Shown piece by piece: positions 7,488 to 14,762 of a stretch of DNA of 15,635 nucleotides. Under the pieces are notes generated by a model. The model searched no databases. It was given only the letters and a program-made list of their open reading frames with translations, and was not told where the DNA came from. How positions within the stretch are numbered: the first letter of the stretch is position 1; the number at the start of each line of letters is the position of its first letter. Location of the stretch: assembly GCA_026417195.1 (NCBI GenBank), contig JAOADS010000027.1, positions 1 through 15,635 on the forward strand, written 5' to 3'. The DNA comes from Ignavibacteria bacterium. Lineage in GTDB: Bacteria; Bacteroidota; Ignavibacteria; Tepidaquicellales; OLB5. The translations under genes were made by a program, and so were the position numbers.

Positions 7488-9693
7488 CAGGATATTTTAT
7501 CCTGTGGTGATGAATACCCACAAGAGTTCTTAAAAAACTCTGTTTGATTTTTATAAGGTCTTTAAGTGTAAGGTCACATTCATCAAGCTCACCGTCAAGA
7601 AATCTCGCCTTTATGATTTCTGTAATCTGAGTTTCCAATTTAGCCGGAGTAGGGTCCTCTATTGTGCGGGTTGCAGCCTCAACTGCATCTGCAAGCATAA
7701 CAATTCCTGTTTCTTTCGTTTGAGGTTTAGGACCGGGATAACGGTAAATATACTCATGTGTTGTATCAATTTCGCCTTCATCAGTCCTTGCTTTATCATA
7801 AAAATATGAAACAAGATTCGTCCCGTGATGCATAGGTATAAAATCTATAATTTCCTTCGGAAGTCGGTATTTCTCAGCCAGTTTAATACCGTTTTTTACA
7901 TGAGCTATTATCATCTTAGCACTTAAGGAAGGTGAAAGTTCCTGATGTTTATTTGTGTCCATTTGGTTCTCAACAAAATACGAAGGATTGTATATTTTAC
8001 CTATATCATGGTAATAACAACCCACACGCGCTAATATCTGATTTGCTCCTATTTCCTTTGCAGCCTGCTCTGATAAAGTACCCATTATGATAGAATGGTG
8101 AAAAGTTCCCGGAGCCTTTGATGAAAGTTCCCGTAACAGGGGATGATTAAAATCACTTAGTTCAAGGAAAACAAGATCTGTAGCTATACGAAAAGCCCTC
8201 TCATAAAATATCAAGAGACCATATGCAAGTATGGGTGATAATATTGAATTTGCTGTAGCTATGTATAATTGAGATCTTATTACAGAAATATCATCATATC
8301 TTTCAAAACCCATAGCTATGATCGTTATCATATAGCCGGCAAAAACATATATTATTGAACGGAATATCTGAGATCTGTTTTTTATGTCTCTGACAGAATA
8401 AATCACAAGTAGCGATGCTGTAAAATTCGGAATCAATATATCATAATCACCGCCCCTTACCGCAGATATAAGGATACATATTATAAAAGTAACATAAACG
8501 GCAAGTCTTGAATCAAAAATGATTGTTAGCAACATAGCAGCTACAGGGACAAAAATCAGATACTCGACAGGGTAATTAACCTTGAGCTTCATTGTAAAAT
8601 ATGCAAAAAGACACTGCAGGAGTATTATTGAAGAGATTATCAGAATTTTTTTATTGCTCTCAAATATCTCCCTCCTCATTTTATATAAAAATATTCCAAT
8701 CAGGAAAACCATCACAGACACAAAAAGTAATCTCCCGAACTTCTGCAGATAATAATCTCTGCTTCCCATCTGCTCCGACCTGATTTTATTATATGACTGC
8801 AGTTTCAGGCGGGTTACCTCATTAATAGGCTCATGTTTGCTGATAATTCTTTCGTTTTCCCTTACTATTCCGAAAGTCCTGGGAACAGATTCAGTTACTG
8901 ATGCAAGTATCCGTGCTGTTTCTTCTTCGTTGTAAATGAAGTCGGGATAAAGGTAACGTTTACATATTTTAGAAGCTGCAGCTGATATATCGGGGCTTTT
9001 AAAAAAACTACCTGTCTGATTGTCAATTAATGAGTGGAGTTCATTTATGTCTCTTACTTCCGAAGTATCCAACGTTTCCTCTGTTTTGTTAATAAAATAG
9101 GAAATTTTAGAGGAATTTAAAGTAGTCTTGGATATGTTGATTATTTTCTTTTCATAAGACTGATTGAGTATCTGCATAATTTTTTTTCTGAATGCATCAG
9201 CCTCGGTTCCTGATGACAGAACGGATATAAGAGAATTCCATTCTGCCTCAGTGAATGAAACCTGAAGTTCAGATTTCATTTTATCAAAAGTAATACTGCT
9301 CGTGGTTCTTTTTTCCTCAGGAAGTGATGCTTCACGTGACATCTGTTGATTATACTCATAAACTTTCATCAGCGTCAGAAAAAAAGCATTCAGGGAATCA
9401 AGCCAGTTTAATTTACCGTCTTCCTTGATAATATTTCTGTCAAATACCGGATAAACTTTTCTCCTGGCTTCCTCAAGTTCTTTCTGATAAACGGTTTCAC
9501 TTTTATAAATCGGAAAGCTGAAGGGTGCTATCAGGTCTTCCTTACTCCACACCATACCAACTGAGTAGTCTGTCTCAATAGTCTCATAGGTAGGAAACAT
9601 AAAGACTATAAGTATTACTGTTGCTGCAGCAATCAGAAATTTTATAAATTTATTTGAAAAACTCTTATTTCTGAGATTCCTTAGCAATTTCAA
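7465..9693 (-). CDS. pgpH: 7TM-HD cyclic-di-AMP phosphodiesterase, PgpH family
   Basis: The 742-residue protein has the PgpH (7TMR-HD) architecture. A membrane anchor lies at about 18-34, followed by an extracytoplasmic 7TMR-HDED region to about 315, a multi-helix membrane domain at about 320-500, and a cytoplasmic HD domain from about 510. The likely metal ligands are His533 (TFHHSII), His562-Asp563 (CYYHDIGK), His598 (IIAHVKNG), His622-His623 (PMHHGT) and Asp669 (MLADAVEAATR), the full set known from Listeria PgpH, which hydrolyses c-di-AMP to pApA. The start is a TTG at 9693, since no ATG precedes it in frame after the TAA at 9712-9714; TTG 9687 is also possible. It overlaps xer by 23 nt downstream. 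c-di-AMP turnover links it to the nearby kup gene. Confidence 0.9.
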   Translation of the reverse strand: MKLLRNLRNKSFSNKFIKFLIAAATVILIVFMFPTYETIETDYSVGMVWSKEDLIAPFSFPIYKSETVYQKELEEARRKVYPVFDRNIIKEDGKLNWLDSLNAFFLTLMKVYEYNQQMSREASLPEEKRTTSSITFDKMKSELQVSFTEAEWNSLISVLSSGTEADAFRKKIMQILNQSYEKKIINISKTTLNSSKISYFINKTEETLDTSEVRDINELHSLIDNQTGSFFKSPDISAAASKICKRYLYPDFIYNEEETARILASVTESVPRTFGIVRENERIISKHEPINEVTRLKLQSYNKIRSEQMGSRDYYLQKFGRLLFVSVMVFLIGIFLYKMRREIFESNKKILIISSIILLQCLFAYFTMKLKVNYPVEYLIFVPVAAMLLTIIFDSRLAVYVTFIICILISAVRGGDYDILIPNFTASLLVIYSVRDIKNRSQIFRSIIYVFAGYMITIIAMGFERYDDISVIRSQLYIATANSILSPILAYGLLIFYERAFRIATDLVFLELSDFNHPLLRELSSKAPGTFHHSIIMGTLSEQAAKEIGANQILARVGCYYHDIGKIYNPSYFVENQMDTNKHQELSPSLSAKMIIAHVKNGIKLAEKYRLPKEIIDFIPMHHGTNLVSYFYDKARTDEGEIDTTHEYIYRYPGPKPQTKETGIVMLADAVEAATRTIEDPTPAKLETQITEIIKARFLDGELDECDLTLKDLIKIKQSFLRTLVGIHHHRIKYPDDETDEK
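7488..7504. repeat. Perfect 7-bp inverted repeat abutting the xer start codon
   Basis: CAGGATA (7488-7494) and TATCCTG (7498-7504) are exact reverse complements separated by 3 bases. In the minus-strand mRNA the hairpin would end directly before the first xer ATG at 7487. It lies within the last codons of pgpH, and includes the only AGGA upstream of xer, so it could hide the start until pgpH is translated. Confidence 0.55.
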
Positions 9694-9720
9694 ATTAAAG
9701 TTATCTGAAAATTAATAATA

Positions 9721-9747
9721 AATTACTTGTATAAGGGTGTAGTAATT
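9721..9747. repeat. 7-bp inverted repeat upstream of pgpH
   Basis: AATTACT (9721-9727) and AGTAATT (9741-9747) are exact reverse complements around a 13-base centre, 28 bases upstream of the pgpH start codon. It could be an operator-like site for pgpH or the remains of a weak hairpin. Such a match can occur by chance in AT-rich sequence. The rest of 9694-9808 shows no clear promoter or terminator. Confidence 0.25.
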
Positions 9748-9808
9748 CAGACATAAACGGAAAATTATTTTAGAAAATTTAAATCGGTGTATTTAAGAAG
9801 TGAGCGAA

Positions 9809-10108
9809 TCAGATTTCATAAAATGTGGAATATCTTGTTTTGCCTTCAACGACAAACTGGCTGAGGATTTTAGTAGTGAGTCCGTAAATGGTATCATCCA
9901 TTTCATCTTCCAGACCTTCAAATTCAGCTTCATCTCTGAGGATATAAACTTCTGTAAAATTATTTCTTCGGTTCTTATCCTCCATCACCATATAATTATG
10001 TTTGGTATTTGAAAGCATGTATCTTTCAAGTTCTTTTACAGTTTCAATATATTCATCCCTTTTATCTGGATAAACATCATAATTAATCTGGAATAAAATT
10101 CTGCTCAT
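9809..10108 (-). CDS. Small ABM-like dimeric alpha/beta-barrel protein, function unknown
   Basis: The 99-residue protein starts MSRILFQINYDVYPDKRDEY and shows a beta-alpha-beta-beta-alpha-beta pattern. The strand ILFQINYDV is followed by a helix with charged residues (about 16-32), then strands around YMVMEDKN and FTEVYILR, and a helix at about 57-80. This resembles the antibiotic biosynthesis monooxygenase (ABM) or Dabb dimeric barrels, but no specific active-site signature is visible. There is no signal peptide or membrane segment. It lies 115 nt upstream of pgpH on the same strand and 184 nt from the divergent kup start, so it may be the first gene of an operon with pgpH. Biochemical function cannot be assigned. 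Confidence 0.7.
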   Translation of the reverse strand: MSRILFQINYDVYPDKRDEYIETVKELERYMLSNTKHNYMVMEDKNRRNNFTEVYILRDEAEFEGLEDEMDDTIYGLTTKILSQFVVEGKTRYSTFYEI

Positions 10109-10163
10109 TACAAATGCAATATAAAATTCATATTTTTTAATTAAAAGTATAATTTTTTCGCTA

Positions 10164-10191
10164 TTGACAGATAAAATGAAATTTTTAAAAA
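10164..10191 (+). promoter_or_regulatory. Weak candidate sigma70-like promoter upstream of kup
   Basis: A perfect TTGACA at 10164-10169 is followed after 16 bases by TAAAAA at 10186-10191, a four-of-six match to TATAAT. A start site here would leave a leader of about 95 nt before kup. It overlaps the 16-bp palindrome at 10179-10194. A TAATTTTG at 10271-10278 is a competing candidate of the Bacteroidota type. Confidence 0.25.
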
Positions 10192-10194
10192 TTT
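10179..10194. repeat. 16-bp perfect palindrome upstream of kup
   Basis: AAATTTTTAAAAATTT reads the same on both strands, centred between 10186 and 10187. It lies between the divergent ABM-like gene and kup, and overlaps the -10 region of the TTGACA candidate promoter. It could be a repressor operator, or an A-tract curvature element. The sequence is wholly A/T in an A/T-rich region, so chance is a real alternative. Confidence 0.4.
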
Positions 10195-10270
10195 ACCTGG
10201 GTTATCTATTAAGTTAGATCGGATAAATTATCAGAAAGAAAAAAATATTTTAAAATAAATAGCTTTTAAT

Positions 10271-10278
10271 TAATTTTG
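10271..10278 (+). promoter_or_regulatory. Candidate Bacteroidota-type -7 element for kup
   Basis: TAATTTTG matches TAnnTTTG. The expected -33 TTTG is represented by TTTA at 10248-10251 with a 19-base spacer. A start site near 10285 would leave fewer than 10 nt before the ATT start and would truncate the AGAAAGG ribosome-binding sequence, so this element and the Shine-Dalgarno are hard to reconcile. Confidence 0.3.
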
Positions 10279-10281
10279 AAC

Positions 10282-10288
10282 AGAAAGG
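10282..10288 (+). promoter_or_regulatory. Shine-Dalgarno-like AGAAAGG before kup
   Basis: AGAAAGG ends 4 nt before ATT 10293 and 7 nt before ATA 10296. These are the only plausible initiation codons between the in-frame TGA at 10290-10292 and the Kup core. It helps place the kup start at an ATT or ATA codon. Confidence 0.5.
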
Positions 10289-10292
10289 CTGA

Positions 10293-12209
10293 ATTATAAA
10301 CAGAGCTCAAGAAAATAATACCGAACCTCCATCATCAGAAAGTAGCGGGAAAAATACAACCTACCTTTTATTTCTGTCATTAACAGCTCTTGGAGTTGTT
10401 TATGGTGACATTGGTACGAGCCCTTTATATGCCTTAAGAGAATGTTTCTCAGGTCACTTCAATGTTAAGGCAGTTCATGATAACGTATTAGGTGTTTTAT
10501 CTTTGATATTCTGGTCACTGGTTATGCTTATCTCTGTATGGTATCTTTTAGTTATAATGAGAGCTGATAATGAAGGAGAAGGCGGTATTCTCGCATTAGC
10601 GGAATTAGTAAGACCTCATTCAAAAGGTACCCTTTATAAATTTATAACTGTAATTGGTCTTTTCGGAGCAGCATTATTATACGGCGATGGCATAATTACC
10701 CCTGCAATATCTGTTTTAAGTGCAATGGAAGGGCTGAAAGTTGCAACTCCGATGTTTGAACCATATATAATTCCGCTTACACTGGTAATTCTGTTTTTAC
10801 TTTTTTACTTTCAGAAAAGAGGTACAGGGAAAGTAGGTTCTGTCTTTGGGCCGGTAACATTAACCTGGTTTATTACCATCGGTACACTTGGAACAATTTC
10901 AATAATCAAAACTCCTGAAGTACTTTCAGCAGTAAATCCGGTTTATGCGATAAATTTTTTTAATGAAAACGGATTTCAGGGCTTTCTGATCCTCGGAGCT
11001 GTATTTCTGGTGGTAACAGGGGGAGAAGCTTTATATGCAGACATGGGACACTTTGGCCCTAAACCGATAAGACTTGCATGGTACACGATAGTTCTCCCTT
11101 CGCTATTGCTCAATTACTTCGGACAGGGAGCCCTTATACTCAGAGAACCAGATGCAATATCCAATCCGTTTTATAACCTTGCACCTGAATGGGGCCTTTA
11201 TCCTATGGTTTTACTTGCAACTATGGCAACGGTTATAGCTTCACAGGCGGTAATTTCAGGAGCTTTCTCTCTCACTCAGCAGGCTGTTCAGCTTGGATTT
11301 CTACCCAGAGTAAGAATTATACACACATCCAGTGATGAAAGAGGCCAGATTTATATACCAAAGTTAAACTGGATACTCTTTATAGCAACTGCTTTACTTG
11401 TCATACAGTTTAAAACTTCGAGTAACCTCGCAGCTGCTTACGGAATAGCGGTTACCGCAACTATGGTAATTACATCTCTGTTGATTTTCTTTGCCATGTT
11501 ATGGAAATGGGGATGGTCATTGATATTAGCTGTATTGGTTACTTTAATCTTTATTTCATTTGATATTGCCTTTTTCGCAGCAAATATTTTAAAATTTTTC
11601 CAGGGAGGATGGGTACCTGTATTACTTGCCATAGCAATTTTTGTTATAATGACAACGTGGAGCTGGGGCAGAAAAAAACTCTTATTAAAAATACAACAGG
11701 AAACACAACCGATTGAGAACTTCATTGAAGAAGTAATGAGTATAAGGGCGATAACAACGCCCGGAACAGCTATATATATGTCAAGCAATCCCAGAGGCAC
11801 TCCCCCGGCCCTGGTGAAAAACCTTAAACATAACAGAATACTTCATAAACAAATCATAGTATTAAGCATAGTTTTCAGAAAAATACCACGTGTTAATACA
11901 GAAGAAACTATAGAAATAGACAATCCTACTGAAGGATTCTACAGAGTTACAGCTTACTACGGATTTATGGATAATGCAAACATAATGCAGGTAATTGACA
12001 TACTTAACAGACGAGGCATTAAAATCAAACTAGAAAATACCACTTTCTTTCTGGGGAGAGAACAGCTTGTTGTAAAAGACCGTTCACCGTTCAGAAGGTT
12101 CAGAAAACGCCTCTTCAGGCTTCTTTCAAGAAATTCCGAAACCGTAACAGAATTTTTCAATATACCATCTGACAGGGTATTTGAGGTAGGTTCACAGGTA
12201 GAACTTTAA
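10293..12209 (+). CDS. kup: Kup/KUP-HAK-family potassium uptake permease with ATT or ATA start
   Basis: The full frame gives 638 residues, normal for Kup. The family signature ALGVVYGDIGTSPLYALRE is at about residues 32-50 and YGDGIITPAISVLSAMEG at about 130-147. The membrane core has about 12 helices, and a cytoplasmic C-terminal domain follows from about residue 460. Kup imports K+ by proton symport across the inner membrane. The first canonical start in frame, TTG 10503, would delete the first signature and helix, so it cannot be the true start. Upstream the frame is open only to TGA 10290-10292, leaving ATT 10293 or ATA 10296, preceded by AGAAAGG. I choose ATT; ATA would shorten the protein by one residue. 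The stop overlaps that of the convergent zincin gene by 4 nt. Confidence 0.93.
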   Translation: MINRAQENNTEPPSSESSGKNTTYLLFLSLTALGVVYGDIGTSPLYALRECFSGHFNVKAVHDNVLGVLSLIFWSLVMLISVWYLLVIMRADNEGEGGILALAELVRPHSKGTLYKFITVIGLFGAALLYGDGIITPAISVLSAMEGLKVATPMFEPYIIPLTLVILFLLFYFQKRGTGKVGSVFGPVTLTWFITIGTLGTISIIKTPEVLSAVNPVYAINFFNENGFQGFLILGAVFLVVTGGEALYADMGHFGPKPIRLAWYTIVLPSLLLNYFGQGALILREPDAISNPFYNLAPEWGLYPMVLLATMATVIASQAVISGAFSLTQQAVQLGFLPRVRIIHTSSDERGQIYIPKLNWILFIATALLVIQFKTSSNLAAAYGIAVTATMVITSLLIFFAMLWKWGWSLILAVLVTLIFISFDIAFFAANILKFFQGGWVPVLLAIAIFVIMTTWSWGRKKLLLKIQQETQPIENFIEEVMSIRAITTPGTAIYMSSNPRGTPPALVKNLKHNRILHKQIIVLSIVFRKIPRVNTEETIEIDNPTEGFYRVTAYYGFMDNANIMQVIDILNRRGIKIKLENTTFFLGREQLVVKDRSPFRRFRKRLFRLLSRNSETVTEFFNIPSDRVFEVGSQVEL

Positions 12210-12580
12210 AATCCGGCTTCTCTTATCTCTTTTTCATTCATACCGAAGTAATGAGCTATTTCATGAACTATAACTTCTAGAATTTTCATGCGTAGTTCGC
12301 TTTCATTATTACATAGTGCCTCAATGTTTCTCTGAAATAATATAATTCTGTCCGGCGTTACTCCGTAATACCAGCTGTTTCTGTGCGTATAGGGAACTCC
12401 GGAATAAAGTCCTAGCAGAGAATACCTTTCTTTAAGATTAAGCCTTTCAAGGTCACTATCAGAAGGATAGTCCTCTACTATGAAAACAAGATTTGCAATT
12501 TTACTTTTGAATAAATCTGGTATTAACTCCAAGGCATCTTCAACCAATTTATGAAATACATCTCTAGAAACTCTATACAT
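12206..12580 (-). CDS. Small zincin-like metallopeptidase (PF06262 family)
   Basis: The 124-residue protein ends with IVHEIAHYFGMNEKEIREAG. The HExxH zinc motif is His106-Glu107-His110, and the Gly113 and acidic residues after it are typical of the Zincin_1/DUF1025 family of minimal metallopeptidases. The middle part (LLGLYSGVPYTHR and DRIILFQRNIE) also fits that family, where LGLY-G-P and the RI-LF-R segments recur. The substrate is unknown; no signal peptide is present, so it is probably cytoplasmic. It is the last gene of the pdxJ-lptB cluster, overlapping the PIG-L gene by 8 nt. Its stop codon interlocks with that of kup. Confidence 0.85.
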   Translation of the reverse strand: MYRVSRDVFHKLVEDALELIPDLFKSKIANLVFIVEDYPSDSDLERLNLKERYSLLGLYSGVPYTHRNSWYYGVTPDRIILFQRNIEALCNNESELRMKILEVIVHEIAHYFGMNEKEIREAGF

Positions 12581-13271
12581 TGGTAATAAAAGGTTGTTTT
12601 ATTTTAACTATCCGGAATTTTTCGCTGTATTTGTATTTCTTTGTCCAGTTTGACAGATTTTTTTTTACCCACAATGACAATGAATCAAGGTCATAATATT
12701 GAGAACGGTGAAATGAAATAAACTTTATTTTCTTATCTATAAATGAGGTAATGTTTTCAAAATAATTTGGTCTGTCACATCCGTAAAAATAAAAAAAGTC
12801 AACTGAATGGGTTTTCCCCGGATACATATATCTGTTACGCGCTGCAAAAACTGCATCAAAAACAACCTCTGATATTACTCTGTGATCTCTGTGATGAAGA
12901 TTAACGCTCTCAAATATTTTATTTGAAGGATCAAATGAAAATATTATAGATGGCTTAACATCTCTGATGATTTTTACAAACCTCTCCCTTAACTGATCTG
13001 TATATTTCAGAAAGCCATCTTTATATCCGAGAAAAAAAACCTTTTTAATGCCTGCATACCTTGCAGCAGCCATTTGTTCCTTTTTTCTAACTGCAATTCT
13101 CTCTTTTCTGTTATTGCTTGGAATTTTAAATCCATTCTCACCGTTGGTAGCAACAACTAAAAAAACTTCATATCCCTTACCGGTCATTTTAAGCAGAGTT
13201 CCCCCAGAAGAAAACTCTATATCATCAGGATGTGCTGAAACTGCAAGTATTCTCCTGTTGTTATTCTCCAT
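12573..13271 (-). CDS. PIG-L/LmbE-family deacetylase
   Basis: The 232-residue protein has the PIG-L zinc motif AHPDDIEFSSGG (13-24), in which His14 and Asp17 bind metal or act in catalysis, and the second motif NLHHRDHRVISEVV (124-137), with His127/His130 as likely ligands. Family members remove N-acetyl groups from GlcNAc-containing substrates, for example GlcNAc-malate in bacillithiol synthesis (BshB), GlcNAc-inositol, or envelope glycans. The substrate cannot be decided, as no bshA or bshC homologue is in view. The C-terminus (about 180-232) is rich in Lys, Tyr and Phe. Its start overlaps the lptB end by 11 nt, and it overlaps the zincin gene by 8 nt, so it is very probably co-translated with both. 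Confidence 0.87.
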   Translation of the reverse strand: MENNNRRILAVSAHPDDIEFSSGGTLLKMTGKGYEVFLVVATNGENGFKIPSNNRKERIAVRKKEQMAAARYAGIKKVFFLGYKDGFLKYTDQLRERFVKIIRDVKPSIIFSFDPSNKIFESVNLHHRDHRVISEVVFDAVFAARNRYMYPGKTHSVDFFYFYGCDRPNYFENITSFIDKKIKFISFHRSQYYDLDSLSLWVKKNLSNWTKKYKYSEKFRIVKIKQPFITNV

Positions 13272-14010
13272 TCAGTTCGTATCTGTCTAATCTGAAACTT
13301 TCACCTAAATATAATTTTCTGACTTTTTCATCTGAAGCCAGTTCCTCAGACGTTCCCTGACGGAATATTCTTCCTTCAATTATAATATATCCCCTGTCAA
13401 CTATAGAAAGTGTTTCGTGCACATTATGATCTGTTATAAGTACTCCTATTCCTCTTTGTTTGAGATTCGCTACTATTTTCATAATTTCCTCAACTGCAAT
13501 TGGATCTATACCTGCAAAAGGTTCGTCAAGAAGGATAAATTTAGGATCAGTAGCTATGGCTCTTGCAATTTCTGTCCTCCTTCTTTCACCACCGGACAAT
13601 GTATAACCCTTATTTGACGCTATGTGTTCAATACCAAATTCCTTCAGTAATTTACTAGTTTTTTCTTCTCTTTCGTAAGAGTCAAGTTTCATAAATTCAA
13701 GAACTGAATATATATTATCATATACACTCATCTTGCGAAATATTGAGGCTTCCTGCGGAAGATAGCCGATACCTCTTCTTGCCCTCTGATACATAGGCAT
13801 CTTGGAAATATCTTCATCATCAATGAAAACACTTCCTTCATCCGGCTTTATCATGCCTGTTATCATATAGAACGTTGTTGTTTTCCCTGCTCCGTTTGGT
13901 CCCAAAAGTCCGGCTATCTCTCCCTGTCTGATCTTTAGAGACACACCATTAACTACTGGCCTTTTTCCATATTCTTTTACAAGATTTTCAGCTCTTAAAA
14001 CCGATTTCAT
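13261..14010 (-). CDS. lptB: LPS export ABC transporter ATP-binding protein
   Basis: The 249-residue ATPase shows Walker A GPNGAGKT (37-44), the Q-loop in GYLPQEASIF (Gln86), the signature LSGGERRR (138-145), Walker B FILLDEPFAGIDP (158-170) and the switch histidine in ITDHNVHETL (His195). The PQEASIFRKMSVYDNI and ITDHNVxETL forms are typical of LptB, which powers extraction of lipopolysaccharide from the inner membrane with LptF and LptG. No lptA, lptC, lptF or lptG is in the window. An AAGG ribosome-binding sequence lies 5 nt before the ATG, one of few in the window. Its ATG overlaps the sirtuin stop by 4 nt. LptB indicates an outer membrane in this organism. Confidence 0.93.
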   Translation of the reverse strand: MKSVLRAENLVKEYGKRPVVNGVSLKIRQGEIAGLLGPNGAGKTTTFYMITGMIKPDEGSVFIDDEDISKMPMYQRARRGIGYLPQEASIFRKMSVYDNIYSVLEFMKLDSYEREEKTSKLLKEFGIEHIASNKGYTLSGGERRRTEIARAIATDPKFILLDEPFAGIDPIAVEEIMKIVANLKQRGIGVLITDHNVHETLSIVDRGYIIIEGRIFRQGTSEELASDEKVRKLYLGESFRLDRYELNGE

Positions 14011-14762
14011 TGAACCTTCAATTCAGATTTAATTATCTCGGTAAGTCTTTTCAGAATCACACCACTTTTACCTGTAATAAATTCATCCAGATCTTCGGTG
14101 ATGACTGTCTGTCTTATGTTTATTTCGGCAACGTAGGCACCTGACTCTTTGGCTATTAAAGGAAGAGTTGCAGCCGGATATACTTCTGCCGAAGTTCCTA
14201 TTGATAAAAACACATCTGAATTCATTGCACATTGTTCTGCTTTCATAAGCGTTTCATACGGCAGCATTTCACCAAACCACACTACATCCGGTCTCACCAA
14301 TCCACCGCATGAACACTTAAGTGCCTGCTTTTCTTCAGGGGAAACATCATTATAATACTTCCTGCAACTTATACAGTAATTTCTTTCTATGTTACCGTGA
14401 AGTTCATAAATATTCTTACTGCCAGCCCTTCTGTGTAAATTATCAATATTCTGAGTTATTAGGTTAAAATCAGGAAACAGACTTTCCATTTCAGCTAATG
14501 CATAATGGCCGTCATTAGGCTGAACATTTCTCATTATTTCACGTCTGTGCTGATACCACTGCCAGACAAAATCCGGATCAGAAATAAATGCATCAAAGTT
14601 TGCAAGTTGTTCAGGTCTGAACTTCTCCCAGATCCCACCAGGGTCGCGGAATGTAGGAACTCCACTTTCGGCGGAAACACCGGCACCAGTTAATACAGAA
14701 ACAGACTTCGCATCAAGTAATTTTGAAATAAGTTTATCTGAAAATAACTTAGGGCCTGACAC
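14007..14762 (-). CDS. cobB: Sirtuin NAD+-dependent protein deacylase, CobB/SIRT5-like
   Basis: The 251-residue protein has the sirtuin NAD motif GAGVSAESGVPTFRD (26-40), TQNIDNLH (103-110), the catalytic His122 in ELHGN, and a zinc site from Cys130, Cys133, Cys150 and Cys152. Tyr70 and Arg73 (WYQHRRE) form the YxxR pair that, in SIRT5 and E. coli CobB, binds succinyl- or malonyl-lysine, so desuccinylase activity is likely alongside deacetylation. The start is GTG at 14762, which overlaps the pdxJ end by 14 nt; no in-frame ATG is near. The lptB ATG overlaps its stop by 4 nt. Its place between pdxJ and lptB suggests shared expression rather than one pathway. Confidence 0.92.
   Translation of the reverse strand: MSGPKLFSDKLISKLLDAKSVSVLTGAGVSAESGVPTFRDPGGIWEKFRPEQLANFDAFISDPDFVWQWYQHRREIMRNVQPNDGHYALAEMESLFPDFNLITQNIDNLHRRAGSKNIYELHGNIERNYCISCRKYYNDVSPEEKQALKCSCGGLVRPDVVWFGEMLPYETLMKAEQCAMNSDVFLSIGTSAEVYPAATLPLIAKESGAYVAEINIRQTVITEDLDEFITGKSGVILKRLTEIIKSELKVQ

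Noticed and set aside
9694..9808. Intrinsic terminator between the ABM-like gene and pgpH
   Set aside because: The only inverted repeat (9721-9747) has a 7-bp A/T-rich stem with a 13-base loop and no suitable T-run in the minus-strand direction.
10109..10292. Riboswitch, such as a c-di-AMP (ydaO) type, upstream of kup
   Set aside because: The stretch is almost wholly A/T with no paired GC helices of the kind such riboswitches need.
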